From contig NZ_CBYM010000009.1 of the NCBI RefSeq assembly GCF_000577815.1, forward strand, positions 1-64,000: DNA of 64,000 nt, in the 5' to 3' direction. Source of the DNA: Clostridium saudiense (GTDB lineage: Bacteria; Bacillota; Clostridia; Clostridiales; Clostridiaceae). The position numbers were made by a program, and so were the translations under genes. Shown here in pieces: positions 18,297 through 27,689 of this stretch (position 1 is the stretch's first letter; each line of letters starts with the position of its first letter). The notes below the pieces were generated by a model, which saw nothing but the letters and a program-made list of their open reading frames with translations, ran no database searches and was not told the DNA's origin.

Positions 18297-20327
18297 TTAA
18301 TTAAAACAGATATATTTACTCCATCTTTCTAATGAATTTTTAACTTCGTTACAGAACTTTACCTTTTCTGGTTCATCTGAATCAAGTAATAACCTTGCTT
18401 CGCTTTTAGCACATTTTAATATATTTAAATCATCATATATATTAGCTAAAATAAATTCTTCATCTCCACTTTGCCTTCTACCAAACATTTCACCTGAACC
18501 TCTTAACTTTAAGTCCTCTTCTGATATATAAAAACCATCAGTTGAAGTCGTCATTATTTCCATTCTCTTTTTGGTATTTTCACTTTTTGCTTTTGCAATT
18601 AAAAAACAATAGGATTCATAGCTACCTCTACCAACTCTTCCTCTCAATTGATGTAATTGTGCAAGACCAAATCTTTCAGCATTTTCAATTATCATTACAG
18701 ATGCATTAGGTACATTAACTCCAACTTCAATAACCGTTGTTGAAATAATAGCTTTTGTTTCATTATTTTTAAATCTTCCTATTATCTCATCCTTTTCTTT
18801 TGGCTTCATTTTTCCATGAAGAATTTCTATTGGTATACCCCTAAACATACCATCACTTAATTCATTATAAAGTTTTTCTACAGAATTTAATTTCATATCT
18901 TCATCTTCTTCAATTAGTGGACATACTATGTAAACCTGTCTACCCTTCTCTATTTCATCCAAAGCTAAATCATAAGCGGAATTTCTTTCATTTTCATTAA
19001 AAAATCTTGTATCTATAGGTTTTCTTCCAGGTGGAAGCTGATCTATAGCAGAAATATCTAAATCCGAATAAACATATAAAGCTAAAGTTCTTGGAATTGG
19101 TGTAGCTGTCATTACCATTACATCAGGTCTTCTACCCTTATTAATCAATCTGCTTCTTTGCTCAACCCCAAATCTATGTTGTTCATCCGTAATTACCATT
19201 CCTAAATTTTTAAAATCAACATCTTCTTGTATTAATGCATGAGTACCAATTACAATAAGCGGCTCATCCGTTGTAATAAGTTCCTTAATACGTCTTTTTT
19301 CTTTCATTGATGTACTTCCAGTTAATAATTCTATATGTATATTAAATGGTTCTAATAATTTCTTCGCCTCTAAATAATGCTGATTTGCTAATATTTCTGT
19401 TGGCACCATTAATGTAGCTTGATATCCGTTTTTAACTACATTAAACATTGCAATTAATGCAACTACTGTTTTTCCACTACCAACATCCCCTTGAACTAAT
19501 CTATTCATCGGCCAGGGACTTTTTTGATCTCTTAATATTTCTCGCACAACCCTTGTTTGTGCATCTGTTAAACTATAGGGAAGTGCAGCTTTTAAATCTC
19601 TTAATTCATCAACTAATTGAAATGTAATTCCATTCTTAGTCCTAAGATTCTTTTTTAACATTAAAAGTTTCATTGAATAAGTAAATAGCTCTTGAAATTT
19701 CAATCTGTTTATTGCTAATTCAAGTTCCCTTCTCCCTTTAGGAAAATGTATATTTTTAATAGCAAAATCTAAATTAGTCATTTTATATTTATCTAATAGA
19801 TATTTAGGTAAGTTATCCCTAATTGTTATTTGTTCCAAACAATTCCCTATAAGCTTAATTAAAATCTTATCGCTTAAATCACCTTTTAAACTATATTTAG
19901 GTACTATTTCGTTTTCCTTTGCCATTTTAACTCCAATAATAGGGTTAATAACTTCTAATCTATTAGTTACCTTTTTGAACTTTCCCATTAAATCATAACT
20001 TTGACCTATTTTAAAAGTATTTTTTATAAATCCCTGATTAAACCATTTCCCCAAAACTAAATGTCCTAAATAATTAAATCTAATAGTTGTTAAAGTTTTT
20101 CCTGTTTTAGTTCTAACATCTCTATCTATTCCAACACAAACACAAGATAAAACTTGCTTATCTTCTTCATCAATTTCGTTAAAAGGAATATTACTTCTTA
20201 AAAATTCATAATCCCTAGGAAAATACAAAAGTAAATCTAACACAGAAAAAATTCCACATTTATTTAATTTTTCTAAAAGCTTTGGTCCAACTCCCTTTAA
20301 ACATTTTACATCTTGTGATATATCCAT
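18297..20327 (-). CDS. recG: ATP-dependent DNA helicase RecG
   Basis: Superfamily 2 helicase that remodels stalled forks and Holliday junctions. The N-terminal wedge (OB) domain spans about residues 1-230. The helicase domain has Walker A GDVGSGKTVVAL, the DEQH box (ITDEQHRFG), TATPIPRTLAL, and in the C-terminal half STTVIEVGVNVPNAS and QLRGRVGRG. The length is 676 residues. A ribosome site AGGAGAAG precedes the ATG at 20327. A trinucleotide repeat lies in its upstream region. Confidence 0.98.
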   Translation of the reverse strand: MDISQDVKCLKGVGPKLLEKLNKCGIFSVLDLLLYFPRDYEFLRSNIPFNEIDEEDKQVLSCVCVGIDRDVRTKTGKTLTTIRFNYLGHLVLGKWFNQGFIKNTFKIGQSYDLMGKFKKVTNRLEVINPIIGVKMAKENEIVPKYSLKGDLSDKILIKLIGNCLEQITIRDNLPKYLLDKYKMTNLDFAIKNIHFPKGRRELELAINRLKFQELFTYSMKLLMLKKNLRTKNGITFQLVDELRDLKAALPYSLTDAQTRVVREILRDQKSPWPMNRLVQGDVGSGKTVVALIAMFNVVKNGYQATLMVPTEILANQHYLEAKKLLEPFNIHIELLTGSTSMKEKRRIKELITTDEPLIVIGTHALIQEDVDFKNLGMVITDEQHRFGVEQRSRLINKGRRPDVMVMTATPIPRTLALYVYSDLDISAIDQLPPGRKPIDTRFFNENERNSAYDLALDEIEKGRQVYIVCPLIEEDEDMKLNSVEKLYNELSDGMFRGIPIEILHGKMKPKEKDEIIGRFKNNETKAIISTTVIEVGVNVPNASVMIIENAERFGLAQLHQLRGRVGRGSYESYCFLIAKAKSENTKKRMEIMTTSTDGFYISEEDLKLRGSGEMFGRRQSGDEEFILANIYDDLNILKCAKSEARLLLDSDEPEKVKFCNEVKNSLERWSKYICFN

Positions 20328-20380
20328 AAAACTTCTCCTAATCTGTAAAATTACAAATATATTTTACGAAACTGTAATAT

Positions 20381-20403
20381 AATAATAATAATAATAATAA
20401 TAC
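20381..20403. repeat. AAT trinucleotide repeat upstream of recG
   Basis: Seven perfect AAT units (plus-strand reading) in the recG promoter region. On the minus strand the tract forms the spacer between TTGTAT and a TATATT-like hexamer, a possible promoter. Confidence 0.7.
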
Positions 20404-20454
20404 AATTTCTTATAAAATCTTAAATATAATTTTATAATAGTATAATAAAAAAAT

Positions 20455-20485
20455 AAAGTACAAGAAGATAATCTTCCTGTACTTT
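20455..20485 (-). terminator. Terminator after the DAK2 kinase gene
   Basis: A 14-bp stem with one mismatch (20455-20468 with 20472-20485, 3-nt loop) followed on the minus strand by seven T. It separates the yloU-fakA operon from recG. Confidence 0.85.
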
Positions 20486-20491
20486 AAATAA

Positions 20492-22132
20492 TTATTCTAC
20501 AGCCATTATGAAGTAATATAAAGGTTGATCTCCTTTGTAGAATTGTACATCACAATCTTCATATTTTTCTTCTAATTTTTCTGTGAATTCTTCTATTTTA
20601 CTTTCATCTACATCTTTACCATAGAAAATAGTTATAAGTTCACTATCTTCATCAACCATAGATTCAAGAACTTCTTCTGCTACTTCAAAGTAATCATTAC
20701 CAACCTTATTGATCTTACCTTCAACAAGTCCTAACATATTACCTTCTTTGATTTCAATACCATCCATTTCAGTATCTCTAACAGCATAAGTAACAGAGCC
20801 TGTCTTAACAAGTTCTAATGCTTCCATTAATGCAGCTTCATTTTCATCTACTTCATGTTCAGCATTGAACATTGTAATACAAGTTATTCCTTGTGGAATA
20901 CTCTTAGTTGGTATAACTCTTACGTCCTTTTCAGAGATTTCAGAAGCTTGAGTAGCTGCCATAATTATATTTTTATTATTAGGTAAAATAAATATGTGAT
21001 CTGCATTTAACTTTGAAATACATTCCATCATATCTTGAGTAGATGGGTTCATTGTTTGACCACCCTCAATAACATAGTCAACTCCTAAATCTTTTAACAC
21101 ATGAGTTATTCCTTCACCCATAGCTACTGAAATAAATGCATATTTCTTCTTTTCTGCTGCAACTTCAGCTTCAACTTGCTTTGCAGCTTCTTGTTCTTCT
21201 TTAGAAGTTAAAAGTTCTCTATGCTCTTCTCTCATGTTATCTATTTTAATCTTAGATAATTCACCAACAGTTACAGCTTTAGATAAAACTAATCCTGGAT
21301 CATTTGTATGGATATGTACCTTGATAACATCATCATATCCAACTACGATCATAGAATCTCCTAATGGTTCTATTTCATCTTGGAATGCTTTTGCCTTTGA
21401 AGCATCTCCTAATATTATAAATTCTGTACAATAACCGAACTTTATGTCTATTTCTTCAGTTCCTTGTGCATTTGTTCCTGTTGAACCATTAGCCACTATA
21501 TCTTTTATTTCAGCCTTTATATCGTCTTTTAATGCATCATGCATACCTTGTAATATGATATATAATCCCATACCACCTGAGTCAACAACTTTAGCTTTTT
21601 TAAGAGCTGGTAAAAGATCTGGAGTTCTGTCAAGCATTACTTTTGCTTCTTTAACCACTTCATTTAAAAGTTCAACTATATCAGTTTTATCACTTTTTAT
21701 AGCACCTTCTGAGGCTGCTCTTATAACAGAAAGTATAGTACCTTCTGTTGGCTTCATAACAGCCTTATAAGCAGCCTTACTTCCTTCAACAAAAGCATTA
21801 GCTAACTCAGCACTATCTACACTTGTTTTACCTTCTAATCCCTTAGAAATACCTCTAAGTATTTGAGATAAGATAACCCCTGAGTTTCCTCTTGCTCCCA
21901 TTAAAGCACCCTTAGCTAACTTTTTAGAAGTTTCACCAATAGATTCTGAGTTTAAGTTTTCAATTTCTTTAACTGCAGCTTTAAATGTCATTGACATATT
22001 TGTTCCAGTATCACCATCTGGTACTGGGAATACATTTAAAGCATTAACAAAGTCACTTTCCTCTAACAATCTATTACTAGCATTAACAACCATATTATAA
22101 AAATCATGGCCGTTTATTCTATCATATTTCAT
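20492..22132 (-). CDS. fakA: DAK2-domain fatty acid kinase FakA (YloV)
   Basis: Kinase subunit that phosphorylates FakB-bound fatty acids for incorporation into phospholipid; the function is inferred from Staphylococcus FakA. An N-terminal DhaL/DAK2 domain (NALNVFPVPDGDTGTNM, then GARGNSGVILSQ) binds nucleotide with conserved Asp residues. It is followed by a middle domain with cysteine and a C-terminal DegV-like fold. At 546 residues it is full length. No fakB is in the window. It is 11 nt downstream of the Asp23-family gene, the usual pairing. Confidence 0.93.
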   Translation of the reverse strand: MKYDRINGHDFYNMVVNASNRLLEESDFVNALNVFPVPDGDTGTNMSMTFKAAVKEIENLNSESIGETSKKLAKGALMGARGNSGVILSQILRGISKGLEGKTSVDSAELANAFVEGSKAAYKAVMKPTEGTILSVIRAASEGAIKSDKTDIVELLNEVVKEAKVMLDRTPDLLPALKKAKVVDSGGMGLYIILQGMHDALKDDIKAEIKDIVANGSTGTNAQGTEEIDIKFGYCTEFIILGDASKAKAFQDEIEPLGDSMIVVGYDDVIKVHIHTNDPGLVLSKAVTVGELSKIKIDNMREEHRELLTSKEEQEAAKQVEAEVAAEKKKYAFISVAMGEGITHVLKDLGVDYVIEGGQTMNPSTQDMMECISKLNADHIFILPNNKNIIMAATQASEISEKDVRVIPTKSIPQGITCITMFNAEHEVDENEAALMEALELVKTGSVTYAVRDTEMDGIEIKEGNMLGLVEGKINKVGNDYFEVAEEVLESMVDEDSELITIFYGKDVDESKIEEFTEKLEEKYEDCDVQFYKGDQPLYYFIMAVE

Positions 22133-22143
22133 CCTGTTCCCTC

Positions 22144-22494
22144 CTAGACTCTAACCGCTTGAACATTAACCGTAACTGAAGCAACCTTTAGTCCAGTATA
22201 ATTTTCAACACTATAACGTACCTTTTGAATAATATTATTAGCTATTACAGAAATTTTAGTTCCGTATTCAACCATTATAGATAATTCAATTACTAATTTA
22301 TCTTCATCGTTAAAATTTAATTTAACACCTTTACTTAAATTCTCAATTCTCATTAACTCCCATAAGCCTTCTGTAGCATTCTTAGATACCATACCAACAA
22401 CACCATAACATTCCATTGTTGATAATCCTACTATTTTTGCTAATACTTCTTCAGAGTAATGTATACTTCCAAGGTCATTTGAATATCCTACCAT
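22144..22494 (-). CDS. Asp23/Gls24 family protein YloU
   Basis: Small protein (116 residues) of the Asp23/Gls24 family, members of which are linked to envelope stress and, in some species, to membrane anchoring. It has the family features IHYSEEVLAKIVGLSTMECYGVVGMV near the start and a VNVQAVRV end. There is no transmembrane segment. It sits upstream of fakA as in Bacillus and clostridia. Promoter TTGAAT-17-TACAAT lies 35 bp upstream; AAGGAGG precedes the ATG. Confidence 0.93.
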   Translation of the reverse strand: MVGYSNDLGSIHYSEEVLAKIVGLSTMECYGVVGMVSKNATEGLWELMRIENLSKGVKLNFNDEDKLVIELSIMVEYGTKISVIANNIIQKVRYSVENYTGLKVASVTVNVQAVRV

Positions 22495-22528
22495 ACAAAA
22501 TCCTCCTTTTTATCTTTCCATATAAAAC

Positions 22529-22557
22529 ATTGTATATTAGTTACCATATTAATTCAA
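22529..22557 (-). promoter_or_regulatory. Promoter of the yloU-fakA operon
   Basis: TTGAAT (22552-22557), 17-bp spacer, TACAAT (22529-22534) on the minus strand, divergent from the rpmB promoter. Confidence 0.7.
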
Positions 22558-22628
22558 GAGAATTTATCCTTTTCATTCTTCATTTACCGTCATTTTATAA
22601 TTTTTTTTAATATTTTTTTTAAATAGCC

Positions 22629-22657
22629 TTGCTTTTTTTATATAACTTATGTTAAAA
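22629..22657 (+). promoter_or_regulatory. Probable promoter of rpmB
   Basis: TTGCTT (22629-22634), 17-bp spacer, TTAAAA (22652-22657) on the plus strand. A short GAAGA/TCTTC hairpin precedes the ribosome site. Confidence 0.6.
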
Positions 22658-22713
22658 TCAATTTTGTCCTATTGAAGAGAAATTATCTTCATATAACAAG
22701 GAGGTGTTTTCAA

Positions 22714-22905
22714 GTGGCAAGAAGATGCGAAGTTTGTAATAAAGGTGTAGTATCTGGAACTCAATACTCACACTCACATCGTCAATCTAAGAGAACTTGG
22801 GCTCCTAACATAAAGAGAGTAAAGGCTTTAGTTAACGGAACACCAAAAACTGTTCACGTTTGTACAAGATGTCTTAGATCTGGTAAGGTTGAAAGAGCAA
22901 TATAA
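22714..22905 (+). CDS. rpmB: 50S ribosomal protein L28
   Basis: Large-subunit ribosomal protein, 63 residues, with two CxxC pairs (CEVC and CTRC), the zinc-binding form. The start is a GTG at 22714, which has AAGGAGGTG 7 nt upstream and gives the expected ARRCEVCNKG start; the longer open frame from 22672 runs through the ribosome site and is not real. Monocistronic, on the opposite strand to its neighbours, and followed by its own terminator. Confidence 0.97.
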   Translation: MARRCEVCNKGVVSGTQYSHSHRQSKRTWAPNIKRVKALVNGTPKTVHVCTRCLRSGKVERAI

Positions 22906-22917
22906 GTTCAAATAGAA

Positions 22918-22950
22918 AATGCAATTGATATAATCAATTGCATTTTTTAT
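22918..22950 (+). terminator. Terminator of rpmB
   Basis: AATGCAATTGA and TCAATTGCATT form an 11-bp perfect stem with a 5-nt loop, followed by TTTTATTT on the plus strand. Confidence 0.88.
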
Positions 22951-23024
22951 TTGCTTATTTTAAAACTTTTTTAAATAAAAGGCATACTATCCTTAATAAC
23001 ATATGTTATTTTTCTCATATGTAC

Positions 23025-23096
23025 TTATTTTTTTCTAGTAAAAAATTTAATAATTGATGATATAAATTTAGGTAATTTAATTGCTACAATTTTCAT
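23025..23096 (-). CDS. spoVM: Stage V sporulation protein M (SpoVM)
   Basis: A 23-residue amphipathic peptide starting MKIVAIKLPKF and ending in a basic TRKK tail. Bacillus SpoVM is 26 residues and shares the KLPKF core with a helix and a basic end. SpoVM senses positive curvature of the forespore membrane and anchors SpoIVA to start coat assembly. The ATG at 23096 has GGAGGGAG just upstream. The location between rpmB and thiN is the same as in Bacillus, which makes the call firm despite the size. SpoIVA is also in this window. It lies after the thiN terminator, so it needs its own promoter, which I could not define. Confidence 0.9.
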   Translation of the reverse strand: MKIVAIKLPKFISSIIKFFTRKK

Positions 23097-23149
23097 TTTT
23101 CTCCCTCCATTCATTTACCCTTTAACTAACTTTGTGCTATTTACTCTTT

Positions 23150-23210
23150 ATAAAATAAAAAACACCATTCCTTACTACTAATTGTATGCAGTAAAATGTG
23201 AAATGGTGCA
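23150..23210 (-). terminator. Terminator of the rsgA-rpe-thiN operon
   Basis: CACCATT (23163-23169) pairs with AATGGTG (23202-23208) around an inner ACTGC/GTAGT stem; on the minus strand the structure ends in TTTTTTATTTT. Confidence 0.75.
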
Positions 23211-23217
23211 TGTTTTT

Positions 23218-23856
23218 TTAATCTTTTGAAAATATTATAAGTATATTTCCATTAGAAAGCTCTATTTCTATCTCATCTGAAATAAATTCATTTGAAACAG
23301 TTCGTGAATCTCCAACTTCTAAATTATATTTATTCAATTCATATTTTGCTTTCTTAATAGAAAATTCCCTTATAGTTTCATTATATGCTAAAAACGATAT
23401 ATATTTATACTCTTTTTCATTTTTTATGCTTGTATTAGAATTTACTAATAATATTTTATTTCTATCATCAATAATTTCTGCTCTAACATTATATTTTAAA
23501 GCCTTTAATAATAGTCCTAAATTTCCTAATGTATGATCAAATCTTTGCCCTGTAGCTCCTAAAAAGTATATCTCAGTGACTTCACTAGAAATAGCAAGCT
23601 CAAAAGCCTCTTCAGAATCAGTAAAATCCTTCTCACATTTATATTTATATTTTACAGATCCCCTTTTTTCTAAGGCTTCTATAACTTCTATATTAGAAGA
23701 ATCAAAATCCCCTACTATATAATTAGGCTTTATATCTAAGTCATAAAGATAATTACACCCTTTATCAACTCCAATAATTAAATCGCAAAAATCTGCATAT
23801 TGCTTTATAATTTCATCTTTTGGTTTTACACCTCCAGACATTATTAAACACTTCAT
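23218..23856 (-). CDS. thiN: Thiamine pyrophosphokinase
   Basis: Transfers pyrophosphate from ATP to thiamine to make thiamine diphosphate. An N-terminal Rossmann-like region holds DLIIGVDKGCNYL and YIVGDFDSS (nucleotide and substrate site), then CEKDFTDSEEA and GATGQRFDHTLGN; the C-terminal half is the beta-rich thiamine-binding domain. The length is 212 residues. Last gene of rsgA-rpe-thiN, 2 nt from rpe. I see no TPP riboswitch before the operon. Confidence 0.96.
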   Translation of the reverse strand: MKCLIMSGGVKPKDEIIKQYADFCDLIIGVDKGCNYLYDLDIKPNYIVGDFDSSNIEVIEALEKRGSVKYKYKCEKDFTDSEEAFELAISSEVTEIYFLGATGQRFDHTLGNLGLLLKALKYNVRAEIIDDRNKILLVNSNTSIKNEKEYKYISFLAYNETIREFSIKKAKYELNKYNLEVGDSRTVSNEFISDEIEIELSNGNILIIFSKD

Positions 23857-23858
23857 TA

Positions 23859-24506
23859 TTAGCCTCTTAATGCTTTAATATTTTCTTCTATATTTCCATT
23901 TTTAAATACAGCTGATCCAGCAACAATTACATTTGCCCCTGCTTCAACAACATCTTTAACATTATTGCTATCTATTCCGCCATCAACTTGAATTAATATA
24001 TCTTCGTTATTTGCTTCAATTGCCATTTGTTTTACTTCTCTAATTTTATCTAAAGAGTAAGGAATAAAGCTTTGTCCTCCAAATCCTGGATTAACAGACA
24101 TTATTAAAACCATATCTAAGCTTCCAATAATGTTTTTTAATACAACAGTAGGAGTTGCAGGATTTAATGCTACTGCAGCTTTAATCCCTTTAGATTTAAT
24201 ATATTGAATAGCTCTATCTAAATGTTTTTCTGATTCATAATGTAAAGTTATTATATCAGCTCCTGCTTCTATAAAATCATCTATGTACCTTTGTGGATTA
24301 TTAATCATTAAATGAACATCAAAAACTTTATCTGTTTTATTTCTTATTGCTTTAATTACAGGCATACCAAATGATATATTAGGTACAAACTCTCCATCCA
24401 TTACATCTATATGAATAAAGTCTGCTCCTGCATCATGAAGCTTTATTACTTCTTCTCCTAATTTTGAAAAATCTGCTGATAATATTGACGGTGCTATTTT
24501 AACCAT
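23859..24506 (-). CDS. rpe: Ribulose-phosphate 3-epimerase
   Basis: Pentose phosphate enzyme interconverting ribulose 5-phosphate and xylulose 5-phosphate in a TIM barrel. It starts [13 protein letters not shown], with metal and catalytic motifs [12 protein letters not shown] and VHLMI, then [10 protein letters not shown] and VDGGI. The length is 215 residues. Its ATG shares a base with the rsgA stop (TAATG), so translation is likely coupled. Confidence 0.98.
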   Translation of the reverse strand: MVKIAPSILSADFSKLGEEVIKLHDAGADFIHIDVMDGEFVPNISFGMPVIKAIRNKTDKVFDVHLMINNPQRYIDDFIEAGADIITLHYESEKHLDRAIQYIKSKGIKAAVALNPATPTVVLKNIIGSLDMVLIMSVNPGFGGQSFIPYSLDKIREVKQMAIEANNEDILIQVDGGIDSNNVKDVVEAGANVIVAGSAVFKNGNIEENIKALRG

Positions 24507-25369
24507 TAATATTTCCTCCCATCCATTATTTCTTGTAGTGTTTTTATATAAAAATCATATCTAACCTTATTAATTTTCCCTTCTTCTACTGCATTTTTAA
24601 CTGCACAGTTAGGCTCCTTATAATGTGAACAACCCCTAAACTTACATTTATTATTATACTCTTCAAATTCTGGGAAGCAATATTTTAAATCATCTTTCTC
24701 TATAAAAGTAACTTCTAATGTTGAAAATCCTGGTGTATCAACTATGTATCCATCTTGTACATCAATAAGCTCACTATGTCTTGTAGTATGTTTTCCTCTT
24801 CCTAGTTTATTTGAAACTTCACCAGTTTCCATATGATATTTTTCAGTCAATGTATTAATTAATGTTGATTTTCCTGCTCCAGATGGTCCACATAACACAG
24901 TTACATTACCATCTAACTTTTCTTTTAAAACTTCAACACCTAATCCCTTCTTAGCATTAATATATAATACCTCATAACCTATGGAGTTAATTTTTTCTTT
25001 TACAACTTCTCTTTCTTCATCAGATACTAAATCTACTTTGTTTAAACAAACAATGGCTTTTATATTATTATGTTCACATAATACTAAAAATCTATTTAAT
25101 AAATCATAATTAATATCTGGATTCTTAATTGCAAAAACAACAAATGCTTGAGTTACATTAGCAACTGTTGGTCTAATAAGTTCAGATGTTCTTTCATGTA
25201 TTTCAGAAATAACACCTTTCCCATTCTCTACTACTATTTCTACATCATCTCCAACAAGTGGTTTCATATCCCTATGTCTAAACTTTCCTCTTGCTTTACA
25301 CTCTATTAGTCCATCAGCAGTTTTTACATAATAAAAGCCACCAATTCCTTTGATTATTTTTCCTTTCAT
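24506..25369 (-). CDS. rsgA: Ribosome small subunit GTPase RsgA
   Basis: Circularly permuted GTPase that checks 30S maturation near the decoding centre. It has an N-terminal OB fold, a G domain in permuted order (NKVDL before P-loop [12 protein letters not shown], then DTPGFSTLE), and a C-terminal zinc knuckle [14 protein letters not shown]. The start at 25369 (MKGKIIKG) has GGAGGT upstream; the 14 earlier in-frame residues are not expected in the family. It lies downstream of prkC with a terminator in between. In Bacillus the same kinase phosphorylates RsgA. Confidence 0.97.
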   Translation of the reverse strand: MKGKIIKGIGGFYYVKTADGLIECKARGKFRHRDMKPLVGDDVEIVVENGKGVISEIHERTSELIRPTVANVTQAFVVFAIKNPDINYDLLNRFLVLCEHNNIKAIVCLNKVDLVSDEEREVVKEKINSIGYEVLYINAKKGLGVEVLKEKLDGNVTVLCGPSGAGKSTLINTLTEKYHMETGEVSNKLGRGKHTTRHSELIDVQDGYIVDTPGFSTLEVTFIEKDDLKYCFPEFEEYNNKCKFRGCSHYKEPNCAVKNAVEEGKINKVRYDFYIKTLQEIMDGRKY

Positions 25370-25450
25370 AGTACCTCCAAACTTTTTACTCTTCTTAATT
25401 ATAATAAACACTATTATAAAACAATTGCAATATTTTATTTAATAAAATTT

Positions 25451-25484
25451 AAAAAAAAAAATGAGATTACACTATGGTAATCCC
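25451..25484 (-). terminator. Terminator after prkC
   Basis: GAGATTAC (25463-25470) pairs with GTAATCCC (25477-25484); the stem is followed on the minus strand by a run of twelve T. Confidence 0.85.
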
Positions 25485-25539
25485 ACTATATATATTTTTT
25501 AGTTTAAATATTTTTAATCTGAATATTTTATTTGCACCT

Positions 25540-27687
25540 TTAACTTACTGAATCAGTTGCCATTCCAGTATCATAAGTACTATTTGTTGTATTATCTGTA
25601 TTATCTAGATCTGTATTTGGTTTTGTGTTAGTTGGTTGATCTTCTTCCCCATCATTAACATCACTACCATTATTACCATTATTACCATTATTACCATTAT
25701 TATCAGATGAAGTAATTTTTGATATTTGGATTTTAACGCTTTCACCTTTTTTTATTTTGCTATTAAATCCTTTTACAACATATGAACTCATATCTCCATC
25801 CTGAGGTGTTCCACCTGAGATAGTATACGATATTCCTGCAGCGCTTAAACTACTTACTGCTTCATCTAATCTCATTCCAACACTAATATATTGGCTAACA
25901 TCTATTGAAGTTTCTGTATACTTTCCATAAGTAAGTGTAATAGCAGATCCACTTGATACTTTAGTACCTGCTTCAATAGTTTGATTTAATACTAAGCCAT
26001 TTTCTGATTCATTATCTGTTTGTTGCTCTTTTAATTTTACAACTAATCCTAAACCTTCTAACTCACTCTTAGCACTATCAACATTTTGCCCTAAATAATT
26101 TGAAACTGAAACATACTTTACTTCTGGTCCTTTACTAATAGTAAGTTCTATTATTGATCCTTTCGGTACTTCAGTGCCCTTATCTGGTGATTGTCTAATT
26201 AAATATCCATATTCTACACTATCATTATATTCTTCAGTAATATTATATTTTAAACCCTTTTGGTCTAAAAAGTCCTTAATATAATTAATTTCTCTATCTC
26301 TTAAATCAGGTACAGTAATTTTTTCTAAGCCACCTGAAACCTTAACATTAATTGTATCACCTTTTTTTGCAGTTCCATCAGCTTCTGGTGACATTTCTAG
26401 TATTGTACCTTCCTCTTTATCACTCTCAACAGTTTCTATAACATTTAATTTTAACCCTAATTTTTCTAGTTCTTTTTTAGCATCTTCAGTTAGCATCCCT
26501 ACAATATTAGGAATTGTTACACTTTGAACCTTAGAACCACCAATTAACCCACTTCCAAAGGTAATTCCAAGCATTAAAGCTAAAACTATAACAACTATAC
26601 CTACTATAATTCCAATATTTCTATTTCTATTTCCTTTTTTTGAATTTCTCTTATCATTGAAAGAGTCTTCATCTTCATCCTCATCTTCGTCATCATAATC
26701 ATTTTCAAAATCAGACTTAGTATAAAGATTATTATTAGTATTATTATTTTGTTTAGAAGCTACATTAGAAGGTTGATTATTTAATAAATCCTCACTTCTT
26801 ATAGGTTCCATTATAATAGTTCTTCCATCATCATAATTATCTCTAGTACCAATATTCACACTAGGATTTTCCTTTATTTTTTGTAAATCATTTATTAATT
26901 CTCTACAATTTTGATATCTATTAACACTTTCCTTACTCATACACTTCATAATTAAATTATTTAAACTATCTGGTATGGCTGGATTCTGTTTTTTAGGTTC
27001 AATAGGCTCAGATTGAATATGTTTTAATGCTATTGTAACTGGCGATTCCCCATCAAAAGGAAGTATACCTGTTACCATTTCATATAACACAATACCTAAA
27101 GAATAAATATCTGATCTTGAGTCTACAAATGCTCCTTTAGCTTGTTCTGGTGATAAATAATGAGCAGACCCCATAATTGTAGTTGTATTTGTTATCGTTG
27201 CTGAAGTTGAGCTTTTAGCTATTCCAAAATCAGTAACCTTAACTAATCCATTCTCTGTAACCAAAATATTTTGTGGTTTAACATCTCTATGAATAATATT
27301 GTTTTTATGTGCACATTCTAATGCCTTTGCTATTTGAATTGCAATACTTATAGCTGTAGTATAATTCAGTTTTCCACTGCTAATAATTAAATCCTTCAAA
27401 GTTTTACCATTAACATATTCCATAACAAAGTAATCAATATCTTCTTCTTCTTCATGTCCAACATCTAATACATTTACAATATTAGCATCTGAGAAATTGG
27501 CTACCGCTGTAGCTTCTTTTTTAAACTTATCTGATATATCTTTGTTATTGGCAAATTCTTTTTTTAATATTTTCACGGCAACTAATCTACTTAGCTTATT
27601 ATCTCTAGCTTTATAAACAATAGCCATTCCACCTTCGCCAATCTTTTCCATCAGCTCATATCTATTCCCTAATACTTCACCGATCAT
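25540..27687 (-). CDS. prkC: PASTA-domain Ser/Thr protein kinase PrkC
   Basis: Hanks-type kinase that senses muropeptides or lipid II and phosphorylates targets in translation and cell-wall control. The kinase domain occupies about residues 10-270: GEGGMA loop at 17-22, Lys39, HRDVKPQN catalytic loop, DFGIAK. An acidic, Asn-rich linker and one membrane helix near 360-385 lead to four extracellular PASTA repeats, the last divergent. The tail is unusual: a stretch rich in Asn, Gly, Asp and Thr with NNG repeats encoded by tandem 9-bp units. It sits 2 nt from its cognate phosphatase gene. Confidence 0.96.
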   Translation of the reverse strand: MIGEVLGNRYELMEKIGEGGMAIVYKARDNKLSRLVAVKILKKEFANNKDISDKFKKEATAVANFSDANIVNVLDVGHEEEEDIDYFVMEYVNGKTLKDLIISSGKLNYTTAISIAIQIAKALECAHKNNIIHRDVKPQNILVTENGLVKVTDFGIAKSSTSATITNTTTIMGSAHYLSPEQAKGAFVDSRSDIYSLGIVLYEMVTGILPFDGESPVTIALKHIQSEPIEPKKQNPAIPDSLNNLIMKCMSKESVNRYQNCRELINDLQKIKENPSVNIGTRDNYDDGRTIIMEPIRSEDLLNNQPSNVASKQNNNTNNNLYTKSDFENDYDDEDEDEDEDSFNDKRNSKKGNRNRNIGIIVGIVVIVLALMLGITFGSGLIGGSKVQSVTIPNIVGMLTEDAKKELEKLGLKLNVIETVESDKEEGTILEMSPEADGTAKKGDTINVKVSGGLEKITVPDLRDREINYIKDFLDQKGLKYNITEEYNDSVEYGYLIRQSPDKGTEVPKGSIIELTISKGPEVKYVSVSNYLGQNVDSAKSELEGLGLVVKLKEQQTDNESENGLVLNQTIEAGTKVSSGSAITLTYGKYTETSIDVSQYISVGMRLDEAVSSLSAAGISYTISGGTPQDGDMSSYVVKGFNSKIKKGESVKIQISKITSSDNNGNNGNNGNNGSDVNDGEEDQPTNTKPNTDLDNTDNTTNSTYDTGMATDSVS

Positions 27688-27689
27688 CT

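Noticed and set aside
22416..22610. 64-residue plus-strand frame between yloU and rpmB
   Set aside because: It is a low-complexity hydrophobic frame across the divergent promoter region, with no ribosome site.
25669..25704. Short tandem units resembling a CRISPR array
   Set aside because: The units are 9 bp, in frame in prkC, without spacers; no cas genes are present anywhere in the window.
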